A stretch of 48,657 nucleotides of DNA from an uncultured Alphaproteobacteria bacterium. GTDB taxonomy: Bacteria > Pseudomonadota > Alphaproteobacteria > RF32 > CAG-239. Numbering within the stretch: the stretch's first letter is position 1; each line of letters starts with the position of its first letter. The DNA lies in assembly GCA_944390455.1 (NCBI GenBank), contig CALXPU010000012.1:1-48657 (forward strand), in the 5' to 3' direction. A program made the translations under genes and the position numbers. Below the pieces are notes generated by a model, which was not told the origin of the DNA, did no database searches, and was given only the letters and a program-made list of their open reading frames with translations. Shown here piece after piece: positions 1-8,433 of the stretch.

Positions 1-77
1 GTTTTACCATGGTCTACGTGACCGATAGTACCAATGTTGCAGTGTGGCTTACTGCGTTCAAACTTCTCTTTTGCCAT
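1..77 (-). CDS. tuf: Elongation factor Tu, 5' fragment
   Basis: The first 25 codons of EF-Tu are visible and the gene runs off the left edge of the window. The translation begins MAKEKFERSKPHCNIGTIGH and reaches the start of the P-loop (VDHGK), which is diagnostic of EF-Tu, the GTPase that carries aminoacyl-tRNA to the ribosome. An AGGAG Shine-Dalgarno lies 10 to 14 bases upstream of the ATG at 77. It is the last gene of the rpsL-rpsG-fusA-tuf str operon, 117 bases after fusA. Partial only because of the window boundary. Confidence 0.96.
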   Translation of the reverse strand, partial: MAKEKFERSKPHCNIGTIGHVDHGK

Positions 78-120
78 CTTAATCTTCTCCTAAAATATAA
101 ACAAAAAGATTTTCATTAAA

Positions 121-185
121 CGGATTATTTTCCCAACAAGAAAAATCCGCTATTGGAGTGCCGTCCGCAAAACGAACAGCACTCC
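121..185 (-). other. Two hairpins between fusA and tuf
   Basis: In the 117-base fusA-tuf spacer, a perfect 7-bp inverted repeat (GGAGTGC 155-161 with GCACTCC 179-185) is followed in the direction of transcription by a second 6-bp one (CGGATT 121-126 with AATCCG 144-149). Neither has a clean U-run directly after it, so they look like processing or partial-attenuation hairpins rather than a full terminator. Function is inferred from position only. Confidence 0.4.
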
Positions 186-194
186 GATTAAAAA

Positions 195-2270
195 TTAAGC
201 GTTTTTAGCTTTAATAGTTTCAGCAACTTCTCTCGGAACTTCAGCATAATGATCGAAGAGCATTGTAAATTGAGCACGACCTTGAGACAAGGAACGTAAT
301 GTATTTACATAACCGAACATATTAGCCAAAGGAACATGAGCATCAACAACACGAGCATTACCGCGTTGATCCATACCGTTAACCAAACCACGTCTTGAGT
401 TCAAGTCACCGATAATATCACCCATATATTCTTCCGGAGTAACAACTTCAACCTTCATAATAGGTTCAAGCAAAACAGCTGCAGCTTGACGCATACCTTC
501 TCTGAAAGCTGCACGGGCAGCAATTTCAAAGCACATAACGTTAGAGTCAACTTCGTGGTATGCACCATCATAAAGTGTACATTTAACACCAGTTACCGGA
601 TATCCTGCCAAAACGCCGGCATCCATAGCTGAGCGTAAACCTTTTTCAACACCTGGGATATATTCCTTCGGAACGTTACCGCCAACAACAGTGTTATTAA
701 ATTCAAAACCGGTATAACCTTCCATCGGTTCAAATTTAATTTTAACCTTAGCGAACTGACCGGCACCACCGGATTGTTTCTTGTGAGTATATTCAATATC
801 GCAAGGTTTAGTAATTGTTTCACGATAAGCAACTTGAGGATTACCAACGTTAGCATCAACTTTAAATTCACGACGCAAACGATCTACGATAATATCCAAG
901 TGCAATTCACCCATACCTTTAATAATGGTTTGACCAGAGTCTGGATCAGAAGAAACTTTGAATGAAGGATCTTCCATAGCCAAACGAGAAAGAGCCAAGC
1001 CCATTTTTTCAACATCGGCTTTAGTTTTTGGTTCAACAGCCAACTCAATAACTGGATCAGGGAATACCATGTTTTCCAAAACAATTGGATTGCTTGAATC
1101 ACACAAAGTATCACCAGTTGTTGTATCTTTAAGACCTGCCAAAGCAATAATATCACCAGCATATGCTTCTTTTATATCATCACGCTTATTAGCATGCATC
1201 AAAAGCATACGACCGATTCTTTCTTTCTTATCTTTAACAGAGTTATAGATATAAGAACCAGCATTGATTGTACCTGAATAGATACGTGTAAAGGTTAAAG
1301 AACCAACGAACGGGTCGTTCATGATCTTGAATGCCAAAGCTGCCAAAGGTTGATTATCATCAGCCTTACGGGTAATAACTTCTTCAGTACCCGGTTTAAC
1401 ACCTTCTACATCAGGCAAATCAAGCGGAGAAGGCAAATAATCAACAACGGCATCCAACAAAGGTTGTACACCTTTGTTTTTGAAAGCTGTTCCGCACAAA
1501 ACCGGAACAAAAGACATGCTCAATGTACCTTTACGAATACATTTTTTCAGAGTATCAATAGAAATTTCTTTACCTTCGAAATAGTCTTCCATTGCTTGGT
1601 CGTCCATTTCAACGGCAGTTTCAACTAATTTTGCATGATATTCTTCAGCTTTATCTTTGAATTCAGCAGGAATATCTGTAACATTAATTGGAGCATCAGC
1701 TGTATCGCCAGTATAAACGATAGCTTTCATGTTAATCAAATCAATCACACCCTGAAATTCAGCTTCAGCACCGATTGGCAATTGCAAAGCCAAAGGTCTT
1801 GCACCCAAACGGTCAACAATCATATCCAAGCAGCGATAGAAATTAGCTCCGATTCTGTCCATCTTGTTGCAGAAGCAGATTCTCGGAACATTATATTTAT
1901 CAGCTTGGCGCCAAACTGTTTCAGACTGAGGTTCAACACCGGCAACAGAGTCAAATACGGTAATAGCACCATCCAATACGCGCAAAGAACGTTCAACTTC
2001 AACAGTGAAGTCAACGTGGCCCGGCGTATCAATGATGTTAATACGATGACCTTTCCAGTAACAAGTGGTAGCTGCGGAAGTAATAGTAATACCGCGTTCT
2101 TGTTCTTGTTCCATCCAGTCCATCGTAGCTGCACCATCGTGAGTTTCACCAATTTTGTGGTTTACACCCGTATAGTACAAAATACGCTCTGTTGTAGTGG
2201 TTTTACCGGCATCAATATGAGCCATGATACCGATGTTTCTATACATTTGTAAAGAATGTGTACGAGCCAT
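195..2270 (-). CDS. fusA: Elongation factor G
   Basis: Translational GTPase that drives ribosome translocation and, with RRF, recycling. The 691-residue length is normal. The N-terminus carries the G1 motif [12 protein letters not shown], the switch [10 protein letters not shown] and the NKMD guanine-specificity motif, followed by the EF-Tu-like domain 2 and domains III-V ([16 protein letters not shown]; a C-terminal domain with [10 protein letters not shown]). The ATG at 2270 follows an AGGGA element. It sits 21 bases after rpsG and before tuf in the str operon, so it is presumably co-transcribed with them from upstream of rpsL. Nothing is missing. Confidence 0.98.
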   Translation of the reverse strand: MARTHSLQMYRNIGIMAHIDAGKTTTTERILYYTGVNHKIGETHDGAATMDWMEQEQERGITITSAATTCYWKGHRINIIDTPGHVDFTVEVERSLRVLDGAITVFDSVAGVEPQSETVWRQADKYNVPRICFCNKMDRIGANFYRCLDMIVDRLGARPLALQLPIGAEAEFQGVIDLINMKAIVYTGDTADAPINVTDIPAEFKDKAEEYHAKLVETAVEMDDQAMEDYFEGKEISIDTLKKCIRKGTLSMSFVPVLCGTAFKNKGVQPLLDAVVDYLPSPLDLPDVEGVKPGTEEVITRKADDNQPLAALAFKIMNDPFVGSLTFTRIYSGTINAGSYIYNSVKDKKERIGRMLLMHANKRDDIKEAYAGDIIALAGLKDTTTGDTLCDSSNPIVLENMVFPDPVIELAVEPKTKADVEKMGLALSRLAMEDPSFKVSSDPDSGQTIIKGMGELHLDIIVDRLRREFKVDANVGNPQVAYRETITKPCDIEYTHKKQSGGAGQFAKVKIKFEPMEGYTGFEFNNTVVGGNVPKEYIPGVEKGLRSAMDAGVLAGYPVTGVKCTLYDGAYHEVDSNVMCFEIAARAAFREGMRQAAAVLLEPIMKVEVVTPEEYMGDIIGDLNSRRGLVNGMDQRGNARVVDAHVPLANMFGYVNTLRSLSQGRAQFTMLFDHYAEVPREVAETIKAKNA

Positions 2271-2291
2271 TGTCTTATGTTCCCTAAAAAA

Positions 2292-2762
2292 TTAGAACTT
2301 GTAATGAGAGAAAGCTTTATTAGCTTCAGCCATTTTGTGTGTATCTTCACGTTTTTTAACGGCAGCACCACGATTAGCAAAAGCATCAAGCAATTCGTTA
2401 GCAAGTTTATCGGTCATGGTTGTTTCAGAACGTTTCTTAGCAGCGGCAATAATCCAACGGATAGCCAAAGCTTGACGACGATCAGCTCTTACTTCGCAAG
2501 GAACTTGGTAAGTAGCACCGCCGACACGACGAGAGCGAACTTCCAAAACCGGTTTAACATTTTCAATAGCTTCGTGGAACACGGTCAGAGCATCTTGTTT
2601 AGATTTCTGAGCCATAATATCAAAAGCTGAGTAAACGATTTTTTCAGCAACAGCTTTTTTACCTTGTTCCATAACATTGTTAATAAATTTAGCAACTACC
2701 TGGTCATTATATTTAGCATCAGGCAGTACAACTCTTTTTACAGCACTATGACGACGTGACAT
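2292..2762 (-). CDS. rpsG: 30S ribosomal protein S7
   Basis: Primary binding protein of the 3' major domain of 16S rRNA and part of the head at the E site. It has the usual bacterial length (156 residues) and opening ([15 protein letters not shown]), plus the conserved [15 protein letters not shown] beta-hairpin and the [11 protein letters not shown] helix. A strong AGGAG lies 8 bases before the ATG at 2762. It is 11 bases downstream of rpsL, so translation of the two may be coupled. Second gene of the str operon. Confidence 0.98.
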   Translation of the reverse strand: MSRRHSAVKRVVLPDAKYNDQVVAKFINNVMEQGKKAVAEKIVYSAFDIMAQKSKQDALTVFHEAIENVKPVLEVRSRRVGGATYQVPCEVRADRRQALAIRWIIAAAKKRSETTMTDKLANELLDAFANRGAAVKKREDTHKMAEANKAFSHYKF

Positions 2763-2773
2763 CTGGTATTCTC

Positions 2774-3145
2774 CTATTTAGGTCTCTTAGCGCCGTATAA
2801 AGAACGACGTTGACGACGTTTAGCAATTCCTTGAGTATCCAAGGTACCACGAATGATATGATAACGAACACCAGGCAAGTCTTTCACACGGCCTCCTCTA
2901 ATCAGCACCACTGAGTGTTCTTGAAGATTATGACCTTCACCAGGGATGTAGCTGATTACTTCAGAGCCATTGGTTAGACGCACACGTGCCACTTTACGTA
3001 AAGCGGAGTTTGGTTTTTTCGGGGTAGTAGTATAAACCCTTGTACAAACACCTCTTTTTTGTGGGCAAGCATCCAAAGCCGGGACTTTGTTTCTCTTCTC
3101 TTTCGGTGTTCGTGATTTACGAATTAACTGATTAATTGTAGGCAT
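2774..3145 (-). CDS. rpsL: 30S ribosomal protein S12
   Basis: Decoding-centre protein S12, 123 residues, first gene of the str operon. A GTG three bases upstream (3148) would give an extra Met, but the ATG at 3145 produces the standard opening [11 protein letters not shown] and has AAGGA at correct spacing, so I use it. The two loops whose mutations give streptomycin resistance are wild type: the lysine of TTTPKKPNS (K43) and the lysine of [11 protein letters not shown]. The conserved CPQKRGVC is present. Regulation is likely from the promoter and leader lying in 3250-3330. Confidence 0.98.
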   Translation of the reverse strand: MPTINQLIRKSRTPKEKRNKVPALDACPQKRGVCTRVYTTTPKKPNSALRKVARVRLTNGSEVISYIPGEGHNLQEHSVVLIRGGRVKDLPGVRYHIIRGTLDTQGIAKRRQRRSLYGAKRPK

Positions 3146-3266
3146 CACAATTTCCTTAAAAAAATTAAAATTATTAAAACGACTTGCCTTGAAAGCGAGA
3201 TAACCATGGATTTGATTTTTAATTCATTAAAGCCACAGAGACCAGACTTTTAAGACAAAACAGACC

Positions 3267-3287
3267 AAGGGCACAAACTGCGCCCTT
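3267..3287 (-). other. Leader hairpin upstream of rpsL
   Basis: AAGGGC (3267-3272) pairs perfectly with GCCCTT (3282-3287) around a 9-base loop. It lies just downstream of the putative str promoter, inside what would be the untranslated leader of the rpsL mRNA. It could be a 5' stabilising or regulatory element. No U-run follows, so it is not called a terminator. The rest of the 318-base gap 3146-3463 holds only the two opposed promoters listed here. Confidence 0.35.
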
Positions 3288-3301
3288 TGATAAGTTGACC
3301 A

Positions 3302-3330
3302 AACTTAGCCCGTTTTTTTTATGAAGTCAA
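3302..3330 (-). promoter_or_regulatory. Putative str-operon promoter
   Basis: On the minus strand TTGACT (3325-3330) is followed after 17 bases by TAAGTT (3302-3307). The -35 is near consensus, while the -10 is weak but keeps the key A2 and T6. It lies about 160 bases before rpsL and points the right way. Inference from motif and position. Confidence 0.45.
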
Positions 3331-3401
3331 CCATTATTTTAAACATTTTTTAATTTAAATGTGTTTTAAAGAGCGTTTCCGAATCGCAAACACGATACTT
3401 A

Positions 3402-3430
3402 TTGACTAACCGCTCATTTTTTGGTACTAT
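3402..3430 (+). promoter_or_regulatory. Sigma70-like promoter for the 3464 gene
   Basis: TTGACT (3402-3407), a 17-base spacer and TACTAT (3425-3430) form a near-consensus promoter ending 33 bases before the ATG at 3464. It is divergent from the str promoter about 70 bases away. Confidence 0.65.
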
Positions 3431-3463
3431 ATAAGAGTAATAAGGAAGTATGGAGTAAGAATT

Positions 3464-4999
3464 ATGTTTATTGAAGCAACACCTCCACCAGATGAAGCAG
3501 CAAGACGCGCTGAAGAACAAGCCTTGTTAAAACAAGACTTAATGGAAGTGTCTGCCCAAGTAAACACAAACATCACTCAAGAAAGCTTCATCGCAGATTT
3601 TGCCGAAAGCGAAAAAGAAAGCAAACAGTTAGAAGCCCAACTTAATTCTCCCGTATCAGATCCATACTTAGCACCACAAGTTTGTAATATTGGTAATTGG
3701 AATGGAATGTGGATACTTGAACCTGATAATGAATATTCTGAAATAGCCAAAGTACCCAATAAGCCACGCGACATGATTACACGCGACGATATAACAATTG
3801 AGGACAAAGAACTTACTCAAGAAGATGTCGCCAATGGAGTAACCCTCGGTTCATACAAAGCAGAATTTGATGAATTAACCATCCACCGTTTTAGCGTTTC
3901 CGAAGAAACCGCAAATTTCATAACGGAACATACACAACAAAGCCTCACACCGGAAACAGCAGAGAGCAAAGTTAATAATGTCCTTCGCCAACTAAGCGTA
4001 CTTTATCATGAAAATCTCCATAGAAAACATAACATCTACGACGGAATGGGAAAACTTGGAGATACGCCGATAAACACCATTAAAGAAGACCGCTTGACCG
4101 AAACCACCGCAAAAGCAACCGAATATCTGGCAATAGCTCAACTCTACACTTCTCTCAAAGAACAAGGTGTCAAAAATCTTGACATTGACGGAGAATTAAA
4201 GCCCTTGGAATCAATGCTCGATTTATGTCCAAATCTACGTGAAACCATTGAAAAAAATGGCTTTAATGTCAACGACCCCCAAAGTGTACGCAACGTCGTT
4301 AAAGCAGCATCTGATTATTGGCATGATGAAATAAAACCTCTATATGAAGAACAACATGCCAACGCTGCCACCCATAATGTCAACGAAAATGTTTCCTTTA
4401 GCACACAACTACGCACTTCCAAAGAAGATCCGGAAAAACGCTATCAAAAAACATCTAAGCTCATGCTGTCTAATGTATACATTGGAAGCAACACCTATGT
4501 AGATTTAAATCACTGCCGCGACCTATTAGATACAATGAGTACCGAAGAGGCACAAAAAATAATGGATAATCATAATATTACTCCGCCTCAAAGACCCTCT
4601 CAGGAAACACTCATGGCCGTTGATAAATACTTAGAACAAAAAGGCGCCCATACGGATGAAGAAAAACAAGCCATGCTAGAAGTGGCATTCATTAAAATTG
4701 TAGATCGCGCACCTGACGCCGACCAAGAACTAAAAAAAATCATGTTGCAAAATGGTGGCAGCATCAAATACAGCGATGGCTTAGTTGAAACGCACATACC
4801 AAACAGTAATTTGGTAACTATCGGAAAAGATAAAGGAAAAACTTTTGTACTTCATAGTTTCACCGATTTCAGTAAAAAACCGGAAAAAGCCCACACAAAC
4901 GAAAACACTGCATCGACTCAAAAAGAAGAAAAATCAAACAACAATCAATTAAACCAACAACAAGTAAATTACCTCATAAATCAAGCACGCTCCCGTTAA
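3464..4999 (+). CDS. Hypothetical protein with HExxH zincin-like motif
   Basis: I do not recognise the family. The 511-residue product is hydrophilic, lacks a signal peptide and membrane segments, and ends in a Lys/Asn/Gln-rich tail. Residues 182-186 read HENLH within LSVLYHENLHRKHNIYDG, which fits the HExxH zinc-peptidase signature preceded by hydrophobics. A helix about 27-34 residues later (residues 209-225, with E213 and E220) could hold the third ligand as in gluzincins. The ATG is supported by GGAG 8 bases upstream and by a good promoter at 3402-3430. It is followed by tRNA-Arg and another unrecognised gene. A metallopeptidase or toxin-like role is inference; the motif could also be chance in a protein of this length. 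Confidence 0.75.
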   Translation: MFIEATPPPDEAARRAEEQALLKQDLMEVSAQVNTNITQESFIADFAESEKESKQLEAQLNSPVSDPYLAPQVCNIGNWNGMWILEPDNEYSEIAKVPNKPRDMITRDDITIEDKELTQEDVANGVTLGSYKAEFDELTIHRFSVSEETANFITEHTQQSLTPETAESKVNNVLRQLSVLYHENLHRKHNIYDGMGKLGDTPINTIKEDRLTETTAKATEYLAIAQLYTSLKEQGVKNLDIDGELKPLESMLDLCPNLRETIEKNGFNVNDPQSVRNVVKAASDYWHDEIKPLYEEQHANAATHNVNENVSFSTQLRTSKEDPEKRYQKTSKLMLSNVYIGSNTYVDLNHCRDLLDTMSTEEAQKIMDNHNITPPQRPSQETLMAVDKYLEQKGAHTDEEKQAMLEVAFIKIVDRAPDADQELKKIMLQNGGSIKYSDGLVETHIPNSNLVTIGKDKGKTFVLHSFTDFSKKPEKAHTNENTASTQKEEKSNNNQLNQQQVNYLINQARSR

Positions 5000-5075
5000 T
5001 GGTTAATTTCATTTTGGTTCTTTTCGCGAGGCAAAATTTTCTTCTAAAATATTTTTCATTTTTCAAAAAAAACTC

Positions 5076-5104
5076 TTTACAAATGAAAACAAATCATCTA
5101 ATAA
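5076..5104 (+). promoter_or_regulatory. Promoter of tRNA-Arg
   Basis: TTTACA (5076-5081) and TAATAA (5099-5104), 17 bases apart, end 14 bases before the tRNA. Motif match is moderate and position is good. Confidence 0.45.
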
Positions 5105-5118
5105 GAGAAAATGTTCAT

Positions 5119-5195
5119 GCGCCCGTAGCTCAGCAGGATAGAGCAACAGCCTTCTAAGCTGTGGGTCAGGCGTTCGAATCGCCTCGGGCGTACCA
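5119..5195 (+). tRNA. tRNA-Arg (anticodon UCU)
   Basis: A full cloverleaf can be drawn: acceptor GCGCCCG with CGGGCGT, D-arm AGCTCAGCAGGATAGAGC, anticodon loop CTTCTAA reading AGA codons, and T-arm GGCG-TTCGAATC-GCC. The CCA end is encoded. The first acceptor pair is G-U instead of the usual G-C, a small oddity. The gene stands alone between two hypothetical genes, with its own promoter-like sequence and an intrinsic terminator just downstream. Confidence 0.96.
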
Positions 5196-5204
5196 CGATA
5201 AATT

Positions 5205-5238
5205 AAGGGTTAGATTTTTTCTGACCCTTTATTTTTTT
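5205..5238 (+). terminator. Intrinsic terminator after tRNA-Arg
   Basis: AAGGGTTAG (5205-5213) pairs with CTGACCCTT (5221-5229) with one T-G wobble, loop of seven, followed by TATTTTTTT. Confidence 0.8.
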
Positions 5239-5268
5239 AAATTTTCCAGACAAACCAAAGATTATACC

Positions 5269-5297
5269 TTGCAAAACAAAGCGGATTCTGTTAAGAT
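5269..5297 (+). promoter_or_regulatory. Promoter for the 5317 gene
   Basis: TTGCAA (5269-5274), 17 bases, TAAGAT (5292-5297), placed about 20 bases before the ATG and after the tRNA terminator. Confidence 0.5.
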
Positions 5298-5316
5298 AGA
5301 TTAATGGAGAAAAGAA

Positions 5317-6450
5317 ATGACAGATAATTCGCACGCCAAAATAGGGCAACGTATTAAAAAGAGTAAAGAACATCCGCTAGGTTGGAAATATGTAGATGCA
5401 ATTCCGCCGGATATGCCCTGCATATTAACATTATCCGGCTCAAATACAGATAATTCCAAAAAAGCGAACGGCTTTGCGAAAATGATTGAAGAGATATTAA
5501 AAAATAAAAAGATAGCCCTCTTTTCTGCCGAATACGATACCACCGGCCGCAAATCTGTCACCGACCGTTTAGCTTTGCTAAATCACTACAACCAAGGTGA
5601 TGCCAATGATCCGCTGTTGCATTATCGCGAAGAAAAATACGGTTACATTCCGCAGTATATAAAAGACATCTATCAAAAAACCATTGCCCCTCGTTTACGC
5701 GATGAAAACGGCAATAAAGTAGCCATCGCCAAAGCGGCACAACGCCTAAACATGATATCGTTCGTCAATCACTGCCAAGGAAGCACAGTTGCTTTCCAGA
5801 TGGAACGCTTGATGAAAGAAGACCTAAAACAACTGGGTTACAGCGATAAAGTCCAAGATTATCTGTTAAAACAAGTACACAATATCGACGTTGCACCGGT
5901 CGTACCAATTGGCATAACCCAAACAACCACAATAAAGTTTGGCTCTTTGTCTGATGAAAAAGCGACTAGCGTCCACACCCCAAAAGTTGAATATATATTG
6001 CGTCGGAAACGCGAACATGAACGCTTTATGAAAGGCGTCAACGGCAATGAAACCGAACGCAAAGCAGGCAACCGCCCTTTCATTATGAATTTCTCGGTAT
6101 TTCGTCCCACTTCAAACGAAACTATTTTTGCCGTTAATAACATTTATCCGGTAGAAATACAAAAAGACGAAGACATGGAAGGAATAGAACACGTTTTTGC
6201 CAGCTACTCGGATAAAGATGATGATGACCGAACCAAACAGGGCAACCAACTGAGCCAAGCTTTACATGAAGTAGTAAACATTATGGCTGAACATAGTTTG
6301 AAAAACGAAAAAGAACTGACCGAACTGCCGGATATTTTCAAAATGCCGAAAATGAAACGTATTATTGAGCGAGCGCAAAACAATCGTTACGACTTTATGA
6401 GCAAAGAAACCAAAATACTACGTGCCCGCCGTAATAAAATTTCACGCTAA
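5317..6450 (+). CDS. Hypothetical protein, possible alpha/beta-hydrolase fold
   Basis: Unrecognised 377-residue protein without signal peptide or membrane helix. Residues 35-44 (CILTLSGSNT) look like a buried beta strand ending in an oxyanion-type loop. Residues 149-156 (FVNHCQGS) resemble the nucleophile elbow GHSQG of alpha/beta hydrolases, with Cys153 in the nucleophile place, as in dienelactone hydrolase. A later strand-like NIDVAPVVPIG also fits such a core. The ATG has GGAG 7 bases upstream; it is monocistronic, with its own promoter and a shared terminator before convergent ssb. The C-terminal third is very basic and acidic by turns (DKDDDD; ILRARRNK). Fold assignment is inference from motif reading only. 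Confidence 0.75.
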   Translation: MTDNSHAKIGQRIKKSKEHPLGWKYVDAIPPDMPCILTLSGSNTDNSKKANGFAKMIEEILKNKKIALFSAEYDTTGRKSVTDRLALLNHYNQGDANDPLLHYREEKYGYIPQYIKDIYQKTIAPRLRDENGNKVAIAKAAQRLNMISFVNHCQGSTVAFQMERLMKEDLKQLGYSDKVQDYLLKQVHNIDVAPVVPIGITQTTTIKFGSLSDEKATSVHTPKVEYILRRKREHERFMKGVNGNETERKAGNRPFIMNFSVFRPTSNETIFAVNNIYPVEIQKDEDMEGIEHVFASYSDKDDDDRTKQGNQLSQALHEVVNIMAEHSLKNEKELTELPDIFKMPKMKRIIERAQNNRYDFMSKETKILRARRNKISR

Positions 6451-6468
6451 ATTACATTGATGACAACA

Positions 6469-6504
6469 AAAAAGCGACAGTCCAAACAACTGCCGCTTTT
6501 CTTT
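6469..6504. terminator. Bidirectional terminator between 5317 gene and ssb
   Basis: AAAAGCG-A-CAGT pairs with ACTG-C-CGCTTTT with one mismatch around a 7-base loop; A-run and T-run flanks suit both convergent genes. Confidence 0.7.
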
Positions 6505-6521
6505 CAATTCCCCAATCAGAC

Positions 6522-6989
6522 TTAGAATGGAACATCATCATCCATAACGTCAGCACCGGCGGCAGGAGTGCTATCCCAACCGGAAGCAGCAGATGAATCA
6601 TAAATATCACCGGCACCGGCAGGAGCGCCATCACCACCACGACCATCAAGCATAACCAAAGTGCTATTGAAGTTTTGCAAAACAACTTCTGTTGTATAGC
6701 GTTTTTGACCGTTCTGATCATCCCATTCACGAGTTTGGAGTTGACCTTCCAAATAAACTTTAGAACCTTTACGCAAGAATCTCTCTGCAGTATCAGCCAA
6801 ACCGGAATTAAAAATTACAACACGATGCCATTCTGTACGATCTTTGCGTTCCCCACTAACCTTATCACGCCAACTATCAGTGGTTGCCAAGCTAAAAGAA
6901 ACAACTTTTGCACCGCTCTGTGTATTGCTGACACGCGGATCTTGTCCCAAGTTACCAACCAAAATCACCTTATTAATGCTTCCTGCCAT
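6522..6989 (-). CDS. ssb: Single-stranded DNA-binding protein
   Basis: Homotetrameric OB-fold protein coating ssDNA in replication and repair. The 155-residue product starts [18 protein letters not shown], a hallmark of SSB, and has TEWHRVVIF and an OB core to about residue 110. A Gly/Ala/Asp-rich linker leads to the acidic tip DDDVPF that recruits partner proteins. An in-frame 18-codon extension upstream reads as hydrophobic nonsense, so I start at the ATG at 6989, which has AAAGG 10 bases upstream. Single gene, convergent with the 5317 gene. Confidence 0.97.
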   Translation of the reverse strand: MAGSINKVILVGNLGQDPRVSNTQSGAKVVSFSLATTDSWRDKVSGERKDRTEWHRVVIFNSGLADTAERFLRKGSKVYLEGQLQTREWDDQNGQKRYTTEVVLQNFNSTLVMLDGRGGDGAPAGAGDIYDSSAASGWDSTPAAGADVMDDDVPF

Positions 6990-7100
6990 TTTATTTTTAC
7001 CTTTACAAAAAAAATTAACTGTTAAGAGGAGTATAAACACCAAAATTTAGACTGCAAACACTTTTAGAACTTTTTACACTTAGTTTGCCGTCACTTTTAA

Positions 7101-8225
7101 TTAATAAACCTGTTTAAACTCTCCCTTTTGATACATTTCAATAATATACTTAGCGGACTTAATGCTTCCGCTGTGCATTAAAAACTCGCTCCACTTTTCC
7201 TGCGCTTCGGCGCTATTTGCCGCTTGAGAAAGTTTATCATAATCAAAACCTTTAACTTGTTTAGCCAAATCACCCCAAAGTTTAACGGCTACATAGCTAT
7301 AAACCTCCAATCCTTCCGGTTCAATACCGAGCAACCGTAAATTAACCAGATTCTCCGTAAACATCAAACTGTCTTTAAGTCCCGGAAGATCCATTACATA
7401 AAGCCCTTCCGCATCTTTCCCTAATTTTTTAAGGGCATTCGGACTAATCAATCCTTTGTTTGTAAATACGATTAAACGCGAATTAACCTCTTTCGCCGCA
7501 TCAATAAAATTCACGGTTTCATCGCTTTCACCCAACACCACTGCAATATGCACGCCATCTTCTTCCAAAGAACGCGCCAAATCATAAACACCACCCTGCT
7601 CACGATTCAAAGCATAGAATTTAAGCAATTCACTTTTACCATAGCGGCGAAATTCATCATAAAGAGATTTAGCCACTTCCGCATAACCATTTTCCGGTTT
7701 ATCATTATACACAAACCCGACTTTAAGTCCGGCAAAATTACGATTATAAAATCTAAAGAAATCCCCACTCATCTGCGCCTTTGTGCCCAAAAGCAAAATT
7801 TGCCCTTTTTTATCTAAATTAGCAGCATTATACGTAACGGTCGTCGGCACAATTTGAAAGATTTTGGCATTATCATAAATATCGGCAATTTCATCAAAAC
7901 GATTAGAGCAATACGGTCCCACGACCAAACCGATTTTTTTAGATTTAAGCAACGTCAACATTTCCGCCGTAGAGATCGCCAAACGATCATCACATCTATC
8001 ATCAATCGTAAGCATATCAAGACGTTCGCCATTAAGTCCGCCATTATCGTTAATTTCTTGAATAGCCAACCGTGCACCGTTAAACAGTTCCGTACCTGCT
8101 TGAGCATATTCTCCGGCTTTAGGTGCAATAACCGCCAAGGTAATATCTGCTTTTGCTGGCAAACCAACCGCCAACAAAGCAAGACCTCCTAAAAAAGCGC
8201 ACCCAATTTTCGTTATACTTTTCAT
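7101..8225 (-). CDS. Orphan periplasmic substrate-binding protein (LIV-type family)
   Basis: 374-residue protein with a cleavable signal peptide (MKSITKIG, hydrophobic core, cleavage after AKA). The mature part matches the type I periplasmic-binding fold of the Leu/Ile/Val receptor family: ITLAVIAPKAGEYAQAG at the N-terminus, ARLAIQEINDNGGLNG, VVGPYCSN and VGFVYNDKPENGY. The usual job is to deliver amino acids or small amides to an ABC importer. However, no permease or ATPase gene is nearby, so partner and ligand are unknown. The ATG at 8225 is chosen because it starts a textbook n-region; a TTG nine bases upstream is possible. Flanked by ssb and an RNA-like intergenic region. Confidence 0.85.
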   Translation of the reverse strand: MKSITKIGCAFLGGLALLAVGLPAKADITLAVIAPKAGEYAQAGTELFNGARLAIQEINDNGGLNGERLDMLTIDDRCDDRLAISTAEMLTLLKSKKIGLVVGPYCSNRFDEIADIYDNAKIFQIVPTTVTYNAANLDKKGQILLLGTKAQMSGDFFRFYNRNFAGLKVGFVYNDKPENGYAEVAKSLYDEFRRYGKSELLKFYALNREQGGVYDLARSLEEDGVHIAVVLGESDETVNFIDAAKEVNSRLIVFTNKGLISPNALKKLGKDAEGLYVMDLPGLKDSLMFTENLVNLRLLGIEPEGLEVYSYVAVKLWGDLAKQVKGFDYDKLSQAANSAEAQEKWSEFLMHSGSIKSAKYIIEMYQKGEFKQVY

Positions 8226-8302
8226 TACAATCAAATCATTAGTCTGTTTTATAAAACCAAAACATTTATATACCGTATTTTTAAATTAGCAAGTTTTTTA
8301 TA

Positions 8303-8327
8303 TAAAAAAAGTCGCCATTGCAGCGAC
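8303..8327 (-). terminator. Intrinsic terminator downstream of the barrel gene
   Basis: Minus strand: GTCGC, 7-base loop, GCGAC, then TTTTTTT. Confidence 0.75.
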
Positions 8328-8412
8328 ATATAAGCCCCAAGAACTTCCGTGAATGAGCGGCAGGGTCCTCCTCATTATAAGCACCACCAGGCACCTCATC
8401 CGCTGTCGCTCA
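8303..8412 (-). ncRNA. Candidate small structured RNA or structured 3' UTR
   Basis: Between the barrel gene and the binding-protein gene, TGAGCGGCAG (8354-8363) can pair with CTGTCGCTCA (8403-8412) with a single mismatch, enclosing a purine-rich stretch with GGAGGACC on the minus strand. Downstream is a clean terminator: GTCGC (8323-8327 complement) with GCGAC (8311-8315 complement), then seven Us. It could be a processed 3' UTR sRNA of the barrel gene or an independent RNA. I match it to no known family. Confidence 0.35.
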
Positions 8413-8433
8413 AACACAATAGCTATGTTTCAA

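Noticed and set aside
593..2152. Long open frames inside fusA in other frames and on the other strand
   Set aside because: They lie wholly within a perfect EF-G gene and encode low-complexity or Leu/Phe-rich text; they are shadows.
3450..3458. Minimal start-stop frame ATG GAG TAA just before the 3464 gene, with AAGGAAG upstream
   Set aside because: Could affect initiation, but a nine-base match is easily by chance and overlaps the ribosome site of the real gene.
5119..5195. tRNA-Arg as an attachment site of an integrated element
   Set aside because: No integrase, and no second copy of the tRNA 3' end seen in the window.
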